A DNA stretch of 64,000 nucleotides from Echeneis naucrates. Lineage: Eukaryota; Chordata; Actinopteri; Carangiformes; Echeneidae. Shown here piece after piece: positions 8,402-18,102 of the stretch. A program made the translations under genes and the position numbers. The notes beneath the pieces are model-generated. The model was not told the origin of the DNA. It did no database searches and saw only the letters and a program-made list of their open reading frames with translations. The DNA is taken from positions 18,628,029-18,692,028 of the forward strand of contig NC_042514.1 in the NCBI RefSeq assembly GCF_900963305.1, written 5' to 3'. Each line of letters begins with the position of its first letter. The first letter of the stretch is position 1.

Positions 8402-8638
8402 AGAGCAGCACCGCTTCAATGCAGCAGTCAAGAAAGCAACAAAACTGCACCTGACCTCAATATCCCTCACACCCCGCTCCTTCCGATGACATGATTTCTG
8501 ACATGCATCGGTGCTTTCATGAAAGCTGCGCTTGCCCTTATCGGTACATAACCAAAAACCTGATCTCTAAACTGACAGATGTAGATATTGGCCAGTAAAT
8601 GAAGGAGGAATCTGGAAATGAAACATTACATGATCTCT

Positions 8639-8680
8639 GTTGCGTGTTAAGCGAACGTGATGACCACTACACTACGCAAT
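8639..8680 (-). pseudogene. tRNA-Val 5' half
   Basis: Box A, the D arm and an AAC-like anticodon loop are kept, but the T arm and acceptor 3' strand are gone. Copies are at 17,520, 47,593 and 62,513. Confidence 0.8.
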
Positions 8681-8874
8681 CCTGCAAGGGTTATGCAATT
8701 CCCCTTCTGAAGAAATACCATCATTACTACGGAACGTCCAGAAAGCAAAAATGCAAGTGATGCAGCAAACACAGAGCTGAAGCCAATTCTCTACTCTAAT
8801 GCAGAGGTAGTCCTTACCAAATACACAGATTCTGCTCTCCTGCATTTCCCCATAATCAAAGGCAACAGCCAATC

Positions 8875-8947
8875 TGTTTCTGCCCAGGTTCAAAATGAGG
8901 CTCTTTCACGTGTTAGGCAAACGTGATAACCACTACACTACGGAAAC
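8875..8947 (-). pseudogene. tRNA-Val (AAC) pseudogene
   Basis: It is full length, but the T stem is disrupted and box B reads TTTTGAACC, so TFIIIC binding is unlikely. Confidence 0.75.
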
Positions 8948-9146
8948 CTGCACAGGGTGTTCCTTTCTCCTTTGCGATGAAATGCCATCGTTACGACAGC
9001 AATTACAGAAGCTGAGGATGCAAGCAATGGACCAAACAAACAGCTGAAGCTAATTCTCCAATCTAAATCAGAGGTAGCTCTTACCAAATACACAAGTGTG
9101 GCTCTCCTGCATTTTTTTTTTCAATTTTTAGAGCCAACAGCAAATC

Positions 9147-9219
9147 TGTGCCTGCCCAGGTTCGAACTGGGGAGCTTTCACGTGTAAGGCGAACATGATG
9201 ACCACTACACTACGGAAAC
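9147..9219 (-). pseudogene. tRNA-Val (TAC), hybrid
   Basis: The acceptor 3' strand CAGGCAC mispairs with GTTTCCG at two positions. The 3' three-quarters matches the gene at 18,030 and the 5' end matches the gene at 18,523, so this is a fusion left by deletion between two tRNAs. Confidence 0.75.
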
Positions 9220-9804
9220 CTGAACACAAGCTCCTCCGCCCCTTCTGTCAGGTTTAAGCCACCTAGAAAATTATTAAACTAGTTACAGGACGTTGCAGCT
9301 CTAAAGGGCGGGGAAATACACAGCTGCAACGTAGTAGATGAATAGATGCTTGTTGAATAATCATATTCACGTTACGCCTCTGAAACATGACACACGAACA
9401 CTTTGAGGAGCTAGTTCATAACCAAAGTAATCTGGTTTCAGCCTCCTCCTGTTTTCATGTTCCTCTTCGAAGGTCGTTGCTTATCTTCCGGAGGTATGAT
9501 CTCAGTTCCTGTAAGAAAAACACAAGTTTCTGCATTCCTGCAGGGTTAGTAAAAGTAGAGCAATACTGTGATAATCATTTTATGTATTTTTATTCTAACA
9601 CCTTCCAATCTAATGATTTCTGACGTGAACGGGTACTTTCATAAAAGCTGCATTTATTCTTATTGTTGCATCACCGAAATTTGGTCTTCCTACGAATAGA
9701 TGCAGATACTGTCAGGTATACTCATGAGAAGTCTTGAAGTGAAGCATCAGCTGACCACTGACCTCTCTGCATTCGTTGAAAAAAAAAAAAAACACAGAAA
9801 GTTG
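9220..9804. repeat. Array spacer type Y with hairpin
   Basis: A perfect 11-bp inverted repeat ACGTTGCAGCT/AGCTGCAACGT at 9,290-9,332 encloses a G-rich loop (GGGCGGGG). A 78-codon frame at 9,387-9,623 matches no family I know. Copies are at 18,597, 26,740, 48,666 and 63,587. Confidence 0.7.
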
Positions 9805-9877
9805 TGTTTTTGCCCAGTTTCGAAATGGGGACCTTTCACATGTGAGGCGAAAGTGATGACCACTACACTACAAAAAA
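9805..9877 (-). pseudogene. tRNA-Val (CAC) pseudogene
   Basis: The 5' strand is TTTTTTG and the T stem has a mismatch. A long T-run lies just downstream. Confidence 0.7.
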
Positions 9878-10038
9878 CTGCACAGGACACTCTCTTCCCC
9901 TTGATGATTAAATGCCATGGTTAATACGAAAATTGAAGCAGCTGAAAATGCAAGGAAAGAAGCCAATTCTCGAATTGAATTAAGAGGTATGCATTAACTA
10001 AAAACAGACGCTGATTTATTTCCGGCTGACAGCAAAGA

Positions 10039-10111
10039 TGTTCCCATCCAATTTCAAACTGGGCACCTTTCGCACGTGAGGCGAACGTGATGACCACTAC
10101 ACTACGGAACC
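10039..10111 (-). pseudogene. tRNA-Val (CAC) pseudogene
   Basis: The acceptor starts GGTTCCG, with one lost pair. The T loop is TTTGAAA, losing the invariant C of box B. Confidence 0.7.
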
Positions 10112-10171
10112 CTGGACCGGTTGCATCCTTCCGCTTATGAAGAAATGCCATCATTACTACTGTTGCGATCG

Positions 10172-10380
10172 CCTCCCACGTGCTCTGAAAAGAACAATAG
10201 AGAGGCCTACATCCTGAAGCCTTGGCCAGAGTTGTCGGCCTGTTTGGAAATGACGCCATGTCTCCAGGATCCACCCCTAGGGTGTGGTTCTGAGTTTGAA
10301 GAGGAAGGCATTTGCTAGACGCCAGCGCCCTCAGCAGGGATCCCCGATGACGTCACACAGGTAATAAAGACGCTCCATGG
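10172..10380. repeat. CRE/AATAAA module cut by gap
   Basis: TGACGTCA lies at 10,348-10,355. The module runs into the assembly gap, so what followed it is unknown. Confidence 0.7.
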
Positions 10381-10580
10381 NNNNNNNNNNNNNNNNNNNN
10401 NNNNNNNNNNNNNNNNNNNNNNNNNNNNNNNNNNNNNNNNNNNNNNNNNNNNNNNNNNNNNNNNNNNNNNNNNNNNNNNNNNNNNNNNNNNNNNNNNNNN
10501 NNNNNNNNNNNNNNNNNNNNNNNNNNNNNNNNNNNNNNNNNNNNNNNNNNNNNNNNNNNNNNNNNNNNNNNNNNNNNNNN
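10381..10580. other. Assembly gap of 200 N
   Basis: The run is exactly 200 N, which suggests a placeholder rather than a measured size. The flanks match different parts of the repeat unit (39.2 kb and 40.9 kb in the later copy), so more than 200 bp may be missing. Confidence 0.98.
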
Positions 10581-10611
10581 ATGCTGATTTATTTCCAATT
10601 GACAGCAAACA

Positions 10612-10684
10612 TGTTTCCCCCCAGTTTCGAACTGGGGACTTTTCGCGTGTTAGGCGAACGTGATGACCACTACACTACGGAAAC
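10612..10684 (-). tRNA. tRNA-Val (AAC)
   Basis: The last acceptor pair is G-G and the rest closes. Copies are at 40,976 and 55,600. Confidence 0.82.
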
Positions 10685-10837
10685 CTGCACACGTCACCGC
10701 CTTCCCCTTGACAATGAAATGCCCAGCGTTACTACAGCAATTACACAAACAAACAGCTGAAGCCAATTCTCTAATCAAATCAGAGGTAGCAGTAACCAAA
10801 CACACAGGTCCGGCTTGTGTCGAGCCAACAGCAAACC

Positions 10838-10910
10838 TGTTTCTGCCCAGGTTCGAACTGGGGATCTTTCGCGTGTAAGGCGAACGTGATGACCACTACA
10901 CTACAGAAAC
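10838..10910 (-). tRNA. tRNA-Val (TAC)
   Basis: Acceptor 7 of 7, T loop TTCGAAC and anticodon stem intact. Copies are at 41,202 and 55,826. Confidence 0.9.
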
Positions 10911-11262
10911 CTGAGCACAAGCTGCTCTGCCCCCTTCTGTCAGGTTAAGCCACCTAGAACATGAGAAACACAGGGAAGAAAGACAAAGGACAACAGCGCT
11001 CATTTTTACTTGCAAGGAGACAGACAGAGATATGTTCAGTTACATTCTCTAACTATTCTGACGTAGTCTCTTCCGTTCTCCCCTCTTTATTTCCTTAGGG
11101 TGGTCCCTAGTTAGTATGATCTCAAGTCCTGTAAGAAAAACACAAGTTTCTGCATTCCTGCAGGGTTAGTAAAAGTACAAAAGATACTCATGAGAAGGTC
11201 TTGAAGTAAAGTATCAGCTGATCTGTGACCTCTCTACCTTTGTTAAGAAACACAGAAAGTTC
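10911..11262. repeat. Array spacer type X
   Basis: This copies 1,039-1,381 with extra one-base indels. No gene is seen. Confidence 0.7.
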
Positions 11263-11335
11263 TGTTTCTGCCTAGTTTCGAACTGTGGACCTTTCGCGTG
11301 ATAGGCTAACGTGATGACCACTACACTACAGAAAC
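11263..11335 (-). tRNA. Valine-body tRNA with ATC anticodon
   Basis: The loop CTATCAC puts ATC at positions 34-36 (aspartate codon GAU by simple pairing). There is one anticodon-stem mismatch and two T-stem mismatches, so it may be a pseudogene. Copies are at 41,627 and 56,251. Confidence 0.65.
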
Positions 11336-11503
11336 CTGCACAAGTCAGCCCCTTCCCCGTGAGATGAAATGCCATTGTTACTACGAAAATTTAAGCAACT
11401 GAGAATGCAGGCAAGAACCAAAAACATCGCGAAAGCCAATTCTCTAATTGAATTAAGAGGTAGGCAGTAACTAAAAAGAATGCTGCTCTGTTTCCAGCAA
11501 ACA

Positions 11504-11575
11504 TGTTTCCGCCCAGTTTCGAACTGGGGACCTTCGCGTGTTAGGCGAACGTGATGACCACTACACTACGGAAAC
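11504..11575 (-). tRNA. tRNA-Val (AAC), 1 bp short
   Basis: It matches 41,870 except for a missing base in the anticodon stem or variable region, possibly a sequencing error. Confidence 0.75.
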
Positions 11576-11632
11576 CCGCACAGTCACCTCCGTCCGCTTA
11601 TCAAGAATGCCATCATTACCACTGTTGCGATC

Positions 11633-11838
11633 GCCTCCCACGTGCTCTGAAAAGAACAATCGAGAATCCTACATCCTGAGCCTGGGCCAGAGTTGTCTGC
11701 CTGTTTGAAAATGACGCCATGACCCCAGGATCCACCCCTAGGGTATGGTTTTGAGTTTGAACAGTAGGGCATTTGCCAAACGCCAGTGCCCTCAGCAGGG
11801 ATCCCCGATGACGTCACACAGGTAATAAAGACGCTTCA
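11633..11838. repeat. CRE/AATAAA module, truncated
   Basis: TGACGTCA lies at 11,809-11,816. It ends at CGCTTCATG and joins array spacer directly. Confidence 0.65.
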
Positions 11839-11955
11839 TGCGACAATGCAAGGCAAGAACCAAAAACATCACTAAAGCCAATTTGTCTAATTGAATTAAG
11901 AGGTATGCCTTAACTAAAAAAGAGATGCTGATTTATTTCCAATTGACAGCAAACA

Positions 11956-12028
11956 TGTTTCCGCCCAGTTTCGAACTGGGGACTTTTCGCGTGTTAGGCG
12001 AACGTGATGACCACTACACTACAGAAAC
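11956..12028 (-). tRNA. tRNA-Val (AAC)
   Basis: The acceptor has one U-G pair and other stems close. Copies are at 42,324 and 56,948. Confidence 0.9.
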
Positions 12029-12181
12029 CTGCACAGGTCACTGCCTTCCCCTTGACAATGAAATGCAGCGTTAACTACAGCAATTACACAAACAAACAGC
12101 TGAAGCCAATTCTCTAATCAAAATCAGAGGTAGCAGTAACCAAACACACAGGTCCGGCTTGTGTAGAGCCGACAGCAAACC

Positions 12182-12254
12182 TATTTCTGCCAAGGTTCGA
12201 ACTGGGGATCTTTCGCGTGTAAGGCGAATGTGATGACCACTACACTACAGAAAC
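12182..12254 (-). tRNA. tRNA-Val (TAC)
   Basis: The acceptor closes with a terminal G-U (GTTTCTG/CAGAAAT). The T stem has one mismatch (CCAAGG on the plus strand). Copies are at 42,550 and 57,174. Confidence 0.75.
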
Positions 12255-12606
12255 CTGAGCACAAGCTGCTCTGCCCCCTTCTGTCAGGTTTAAGCCACCT
12301 AGAACATATGAAACACAGGGAAGAAAGACAAAGGACAACAGCGCTCATTTTTACTTGCAAGGAGAACAGACAGAGATATGTTCAGTTACATTCTCTAACT
12401 GCTCTGACGTATCTCTTCCGTTCTCCCCTCTTTATTTCCTTAGGGTGGTCCCTAGTTAGTATGATCTCAAGTCCTGTAAGAAAAACACAAGTTTCTGCAT
12501 TCCTGCAGGGTTAGTAAAAGTACAAAAGATACTCATGAGAAGTCTTGAAGTAAAGTATCAGCTGATCTCTGACCTCTCTACCTTTGTTAAGAAACACAGA
12601 AAGTTC
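12255..12606. repeat. Array spacer type X
   Basis: The pyrimidine tract and GTAAGA motif are kept. No gene is seen. Confidence 0.7.
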
Positions 12607-12679
12607 TGTTTCTGCCTAGTTTCAAACTGTGGACCTTTCGCGTGATAGGCTAACGTGATGGCCACTACACTACAGAAAC
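12607..12679 (-). tRNA. Valine-body tRNA with ATC anticodon
   Basis: It is like 11,263, but the T loop is TTTGAAA, so the box B invariant C is lost as well. Probably inactive. Confidence 0.55.
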
Positions 12680-12856
12680 CTGCACAAGCAGCCCCTTCCC
12701 CTTGATGATGAAATGCCATCGTTACTACGAAAATTTAAGCAACTGAGAATGCAGGGCAAGAACCAAAAACATCGCGAAAGCCAATTCTCTAATTGAATTA
12801 AGAGGTATGCAGTAACTAAAAAGAGATGCTGATTTATTTCCAGCTGACAGCAAACA

Positions 12857-12929
12857 TGTTTCCGCCCAGTTTCGAACTGGGGACCTTTCGCGTGTTAGGC
12901 GAACGTGATGACCACTACACTATGGAAAC
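12857..12929 (-). tRNA. tRNA-Val (AAC)
   Basis: The 5' strand is GTTTCCA, giving one mismatch at the last acceptor pair. Other stems are perfect. Confidence 0.85.
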
Positions 12930-12989
12930 CCGCACAGGTCACCTCCTTCCGCTTATCAAGAAATGCCATCATTACCACTGTTGCGTCGG

Positions 12990-13874
12990 CTCCCACGTGC
13001 TCTGAAAAGAACAATCGAGAATCCTACATCCTGAAGCCTGGGCCAGAGTTGTCTGCCTGTTTGAAAATGACGCCATGACCCCAGGATCCACCCCTAGGGT
13101 ATGGTTTTGAGTTTGAACAGGAGGGCATTTGCCAAACGCCAGCGCCCTCAGCAGGGATCCCCGATGACGTCACACAGGTAATAAAGACGCTTCATGGCTC
13201 TTGATCTTCGCTTTTTCCCAGTGCCCCGGGACAGCTGTCCCAGCTTTTCTCTGGACCTCTCCAATGATATTCTAATTGCTTCAGACAATGGATCAGCCTC
13301 CATACTTCTCCTTCGGATCTTAGTGCTGCTTTCGACACCATAGATCACAATATTTTACTACAGAGACTGGAACATGAAATTAGGATTAAAGGAACTGCAC
13401 TCAGGTGGTTCAAATCCTATTTATCAGATAGACATCAGTTTGTTCTGTTCACAACAGCTCCTCCTCATGCACTGCAGTCAGTTATGGAGTCCCACAGGTT
13501 TGGGTACTTGGACCAATCGTCTTTAACGCTTCATCTAGGCACCAAATGCCATCTTTACTACCGCAATTACACAATGAATTGACCAAACAAACAGTTGAAG
13601 CCAACATTTCTATTCTAATTCAGAGGTAGCACTTACCAAATACACAGGTCATACTCGCTCCACGGCTCTCGATCTTCGCTGTTCCCAGTGCCCCGGTTGT
13701 GGGAGAGAGCTGTTCCAGCTTTCGTCTGGACCTCTGATTGTTGCATCACCGAAATTTGCTCTTCCTACGAATAGACGCAGATACTGGCAGGTCTACTCAC
13801 GAGAAGTCTTGAAGTGAAGCATCAGCTGATCTCTGACCTCTCTGCCGTTGTTGAAAAAGAATAACTGAAAACAC
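12990..13874 (+). mobile_element. Mosaic block: CRE module, L2 RT fragment, module-tail copy
   Basis: The CRE is at 13,165-13,172 and the RT fragment at about 13,245-13,545. It copies 43,358-44,245 with extra single-base indels that break the frame. Confidence 0.7.
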
Positions 13875-13947
13875 AGTTTCTGCCCAGTTTCGAACAGGGG
13901 ACCTTTCGCGTGTGAGGCGAATGTGATGACCACTACACTACAGAAAC
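13875..13947 (-). tRNA. tRNA-Val (CAC)
   Basis: The acceptor is perfect. The T stem has one mismatch (CCCTG/CTGGG). Discriminator U. Confidence 0.8.
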
Positions 13948-14064
13948 CTGCACAGGACACCCTCTTCCCCTTGATGATGAAATGCCATCGTTAATACGAA
14001 AATTGAAGCAACTGAGAAGGCAAGGCAGGAACCAAAAACATCTGTTTCCAGCTGACAGCAAACA

Positions 14065-14136
14065 TGTTTCCGCCCAGTTTCGAACTGGGGACCTTTCGCG
14101 AGTTAGGCGAACGTGATGACCCTACACTACGGAAAC
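14065..14136 (-). tRNA. tRNA-Val (AAC), 1 bp short
   Basis: The loop is CTAACTC. One base is missing in the D loop compared with 44,436. Confidence 0.7.
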
Positions 14137-14195
14137 CCGCACAGGTCACCTTCTTCCGCTTATCAAGAAATGCCATCATTACCACTGTGCGATAG

Positions 14196-14463
14196 CCTCC
14201 CACGTGCTCTGAAAATAACAATCGAGAATCCTACATCCTGAATCCTGGGCCAGAGTTGTCTACCTGTTTGAAAATGGCGCCATGACCCCAGGATCCACCC
14301 CTAGGGTATGGTTTTGAGTTTGAACAGGAGGGCATTTGCCAACGCCAGCGCCCTCAGCAGGGATCCCCGATGACGTCACACAGGTAATAAAGACGCTTCA
14401 TGGCTCTTGATCTTCGCTTTTTTCCCAGTGCCCCAGTTGTGGTAGAGAGCTGTCCCAGCTTTC
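14196..14463. repeat. CRE/AATAAA module
   Basis: TGACGTCA lies at 14,371-14,378. The module joins a pol fragment. Confidence 0.7.
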
Positions 14464-14929
14464 GAGTAGCAGCAGCGGTGTCCCTGACACCTAGAACAAT
14501 TGCAGTGGTATCAGATGTCGGAAGAGGCCGTTCCCACAAGTGTCTCTGGCTTTACATCCTAAACATCAGGCTAAAGAATTGGGTGGGATGGTAAAACTAG
14601 CATTAGCACAGGATGATTGGGTTATCACGGACATTCGCGGAGGTACTTTATTCGGCTAGAGCCAACATATACTCAATTCAAGTAGAAGCCGTAGATAGCT
14701 CAGTTCTGGAGGAGGCCCAGGTCTCCCGGTTTCACGGTCTATCATTGACTCTCTACCAGAGTCCCTCTGGGCGCAGGGCCCGACAGAAGTGCGACCTGGT
14801 GCAATGTGAACCATTTACTTTTGAGGTGAACACCTCTGATCCAGTGTGGATCAATCAGTACCCCACAAGCCCCAAGCAGAGGAGGGCATCGCAGACACCA
14901 TTCAGGGCCTCATATCACAAGGGCGTATG
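14464..14929 (+). mobile_element. Fossil retrovirus-like pol fragment
   Basis: Broken passenger copy of the fragment at 6,580, here inside the error-rich part of the window. Confidence 0.6.
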
Positions 14930-14975
14930 ATCTCTGACCTCTCTGCCGTTGTTGAAAAAGAATAACTGAAAACAC

Positions 14976-15049
14976 AGTTTTCTGCCCAGTTTCAAACTGG
15001 GGATCTTTCGCCTGTAATGCAAACGTGATGACCGATACACTACGGAAAG
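14976..15049 (-). pseudogene. tRNA-Val-like (TAC), degenerate
   Basis: The 5' end CTTTCCG mispairs with CAGAAAC at two positions, the T loop is TTTGAAA and the anticodon loop is ATTACAG. Confidence 0.65.
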
Positions 15050-15221
15050 CTGCACTGTTCACTCCCTTCCCCTTGACGATGAAATGCCATCGTTTCTTCG
15101 AATATTGCTGACAATGCAAGGGAAGAACCAAAAACATCGCTAAAGGCAATTCTTTAATCGAATTAAGAGGTAAGCATTAACTGGAAAAAAGATCTGATTT
15201 ATTTCCAGCTGACAGCAAAGA

Positions 15222-15294
15222 TGTTTCCGCCCAGTTTCGAACTGGGGACCTTTCGCGTGTGAGGCAAACTTGATGACCACAACACTACAGAAAC
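15222..15294 (-). tRNA. tRNA-Val (CAC), degenerate
   Basis: The acceptor closes with one U-G. Box A reads TAGTGTTGTGG and the D stem is altered. Copies are at 45,591 and 60,216. Confidence 0.6.
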
Positions 15295-15517
15295 CCGGAA
15301 TGCAAGCTGCTCCGCCCCTTCCAATCTAATGATTCTGACGTGAACAGGTACTTTCATAAAAGCTGCATTTGCTCTTCCAGTTGCAATCACCGAAATTTGG
15401 TCTTCCGAAGAATAGATGCAGATACTGGCAGGTATACTGACGAGAAGTCTTGAAGTGAAGCATCAGCTGACCACTGACCTCCTCTGCATTCGTTGAAAAA
15501 AAAAAAAAAATTAAGTT

Positions 15518-15594
15518 TGTTTTTCCTGCCCAGTTTCGAAATGGGGACCTTTCGCGTATGAGGTAAACGTGACGACCACTACACTACAGGAAAC
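15518..15594 (-). tRNA. Valine-body tRNA with CAT (Met) anticodon
   Basis: The loop CTCATAC gives CAT. Extra bases in the acceptor 3' strand compared with 45,886 are probably sequencing error. A long T-run lies downstream. Confidence 0.6.
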
Positions 15595-15730
15595 CTGCCC
15601 CGGGCACGCCCTTCCCATTGACGATGAAATGCCATCGTTACTTCAAATATTGAAGTCGCTGAGAATGCAAGCAACGCATCAAAAACATCGCGAAAGCAAA
15701 TGCTCTAATCGAATTAAGAGGTATGCCTTC

Positions 15731-15914
15731 ACTTCGCTACTTGGACCAATCCTCTTTAACTGTACTACTACTGTACTACTGGGCTACTGTAACTCGTTAC
15801 TATCTAGATGTCCAAACAAATCTCTGAAAGGCCTCTAGACCTGCTCTTCATGTAAAGTACTTTACTTTTTGGTACCGTGATGTAAAGGATGTAAAGTACC
15901 TTTACATGAAGAGC
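15731..15914 (+). mobile_element. L2 LINE fragments with inverted tail
   Basis: Short LINE pieces are joined, and the 3' tail is followed by its own inverted copy: arms GCTCTTCATGTAAAG and its complement span 15,843-15,914. Confidence 0.7.
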
Positions 15915-15974
15915 ATCAGCTGACCACTGACCCTCTCTGCATTTGTTGAAAAAAAAAAAAAAAAAATTAAGTTG

Positions 15975-16048
15975 TGTTTCTGCCCAGTTTTCGATATGGG
16001 GACCTTTCGCGTGTGAGGCGAACGTGATGACACTTACGCTACAGAAAC
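15975..16048 (-). tRNA. tRNA-Val (CAC)
   Basis: One extra base and a changed T loop (ATCGAAA type). It matches 60,961. A T-run of about 18 lies downstream. Confidence 0.65.
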
Positions 16049-16109
16049 CTGTACAGGGAGACCCTCTTCCCCTTGATGATGAATGCCATCGTTACTACTG
16101 TTTTGATGG

Positions 16110-16211
16110 CCTCCCACGTGCTCTGAAAAGAACAATAGAGGGCCTACATCCTGAAGCCTGGGCCAGAGTTTGTCTGCCTGTTTGGAAATGGCGCCATGAC
16201 CCCAGGACCAC
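16110..16211. repeat. CRE module, first part only
   Basis: It ends at the Harbinger junction, as at 7,324. Confidence 0.6.
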
Positions 16212-16304
16212 CAGTTTGAGAGAGAGCAAGAAAGACCTTACAAGGTTGTATGAGCAACACCGACGGCGTCAGGTGGAAGTAAGCAAGACCTGGTATCACC
16301 TAAA

Positions 16305-16660
16305 TCACTGTACCAAAAAGGTTCCGAAAGACAAAAAGGGCTTATAAAACTGAGAGAACGATGAGGAAATGACTGTGTGGTGCAAACTAGTGACAAGCAC
16401 TCTCTTGTTAATGTCACTAGGCTGCCAAGTGTCCAAGCTCTCCTTAACTGCACAGGCTTCTCTCGATGCCCTGTTTCCTCCTATTTTTCTCACTGGTGCC
16501 ATGCATTTCCCGAAGTCCTCTGCCTCTTCCAGCAGCCACACTGTTTCAGTTGGGGCAAGGAGGAAATTATGCAGGATGCATGCTGCCATCGCAAGCGTGT
16601 CCACGTGCAGTTCCCAGGCAATTTTGGAAGTTCCACTTCGCCCGGAAGCGTTGTGCTATC
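16305..16660 (-). pseudogene. Harbinger transposase, C-terminal fragment
   Basis: It contains DTLAMAACILHNFLL and GGNRASREACAVKESL. The C-terminal end differs from other copies by frameshifts. Confidence 0.6.
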
Positions 16661-16940
16661 TCAATCATGTCTTTCCTTTTGCCCCCCTAAACCCGAGAAG
16701 GTCTGACTGAAATTCTTCTTTTTCTTTAATTATATAACATTATTGATTGTAATATCTTTACATTCTATGTGCAAAGTTCCAATGAGGTAATAGATCATTC
16801 TTGTGTCCGTGACACCAATGTTGTTTGTGTTTGTTTTGTATTTCGAAAAGCAACGTGAGCGTTGCTTTTGCAGAGGAGAGATCTTCTACAAAAGTGTCGG
16901 CATGTGCCTCTGTTGATCTGGCTCTGCCCACTGCATCAGT

Positions 16941-17282
16941 GTGACGGTCTGTTTCTCCCGCTCCAAGCCTATCTATAGCACAGACTGTTTCCGTAGCAGA
17001 GTCTGTACTGGGGCCGACTACATCTGGCGAGAGATACAGGCCCCACAGGTCCTGGAGCCCAAGAGAGAGGTGGGGGCTTGCACCAGCCCAAGAAGGAGCC
17101 ACAGACAACAGCAGACCTCTGATTTGGAAGACCGTCTTTTATCAATTCTAGAAGAGCCAAATATGAAACCTGACAGTAAGCTCGATGAGTGTTATCACTT
17201 CTCACTGAGCCTCATCCCACAACTGGACCAAAACAGGAGGCGGCAGGCAATAATTGGCATTTTAACTTGCTGCATGACATAG
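16941..17282 (+). pseudogene. BESS-type accessory protein, C-terminal fragment
   Basis: The 113-codon frame is the same as at 8,060, with the BESS-like ECYHFSLSLIPQL near its end. Confidence 0.55.
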
Positions 17283-17519
17283 AGAGCAGCACCGCTTCAA
17301 TGCAGCAGTCAAGAAAGCAACAAAACTGCACCTGACCTCAATATCCCTCACACCCCGCTCCTTCCGATGAAATGATTTCTGACATGCATCGGTGCTTTCA
17401 TGAAAGCTGCGCTTGCCCTTATCGGTGCATAACCAAAAACCTGATCTCTAAACTGACAGATGTAGATATTGGCCAGTAAATGAAGGAGGAATCTGGAAAT
17501 GAAACATTACATGATCTCT

Positions 17520-17561
17520 GTTGCGTGTTAAGCAAACGTGATGACCACTACACTACGCAAT
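17520..17561 (-). pseudogene. tRNA-Val 5' half
   Basis: Copy of the half at 8,639, with GCAAACG in place of GCGAACG. Confidence 0.8.
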
Positions 17562-17756
17562 CCTGCAAGGGTTATGCAATTCCCCTTCTGAAGAAATACC
17601 ATCATTACTACGGAACGTCCAGAAAGCAAAAATGCAAGTGATGCAGCAAACACAGAGCTGAAGCCAATTCTCTACTCTAATGCAGAGGTAGTCCTTACCA
17701 AATACACAGATTCTGCTCTCCGCTGCATTTCCCCTAATCAAAGGCAAACAGCAATC

Positions 17757-17828
17757 TGTTTCTGCCCAGGTTCAAAATGAGGCTCTTTCACGTGTTAGGC
17801 AACGGGATAACCACTAACCTACGGAAAC
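17757..17828 (-). pseudogene. tRNA-Val (AAC) pseudogene
   Basis: It has the disrupted T arm of 8,875 and further small indels. Confidence 0.7.
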
Positions 17829-18029
17829 CTGCAACAGGGTGTTCCTTTCTCCTTTGCGATGAAATGCCATCGTTACGACAGCACTTACAGAAGCTGAGGA
17901 TGCAAGCAATGGACCAAACAAACAGCTGAAGCTAATTCTCCAATCTAAATCAGAGATAGCTCTACCAAATACACAGGTGTTGCTCTCCTGCATTTTTTTT
18001 TTTTCAATTTTTAGAGCCGACAGCAAATC

Positions 18030-18102
18030 TGGCCTGCCCAGGTTCGAACTGGGGAGCTTTCACGTGTAAGGCGAACATGATGACCAATACACCACAGAAA
18101 AC
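18030..18102 (-). pseudogene. tRNA-Val (TAC) pseudogene
   Basis: The acceptor 3' strand is altered and box A reads TGGTGTATTGG. It matches 48,103 apart from indels. Confidence 0.65.

Larger units (their letters stand above)
7325..8465. mobile_element. Harbinger (PIF) DNA transposon remnant
   Basis: The remnant holds the C-terminal end of a Harbinger nuclease-type transposase on the minus strand and the C-terminal end of a BESS-type accessory protein on the plus strand. The middle of the element, with both N-terminal halves, is missing. I could not find terminal inverted repeats. Near-identical copies are at 16,212, 46,330 and 61,199. Confidence 0.65.
16212..17350. mobile_element. Harbinger (PIF) DNA transposon remnant
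   Basis: Second copy of the 7,325 element: transposase end (minus) at 16,305-16,660 and BESS-type protein end (plus) at 16,941-17,282. A few indels break the transposase end relative to 46,368. Confidence 0.65.
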
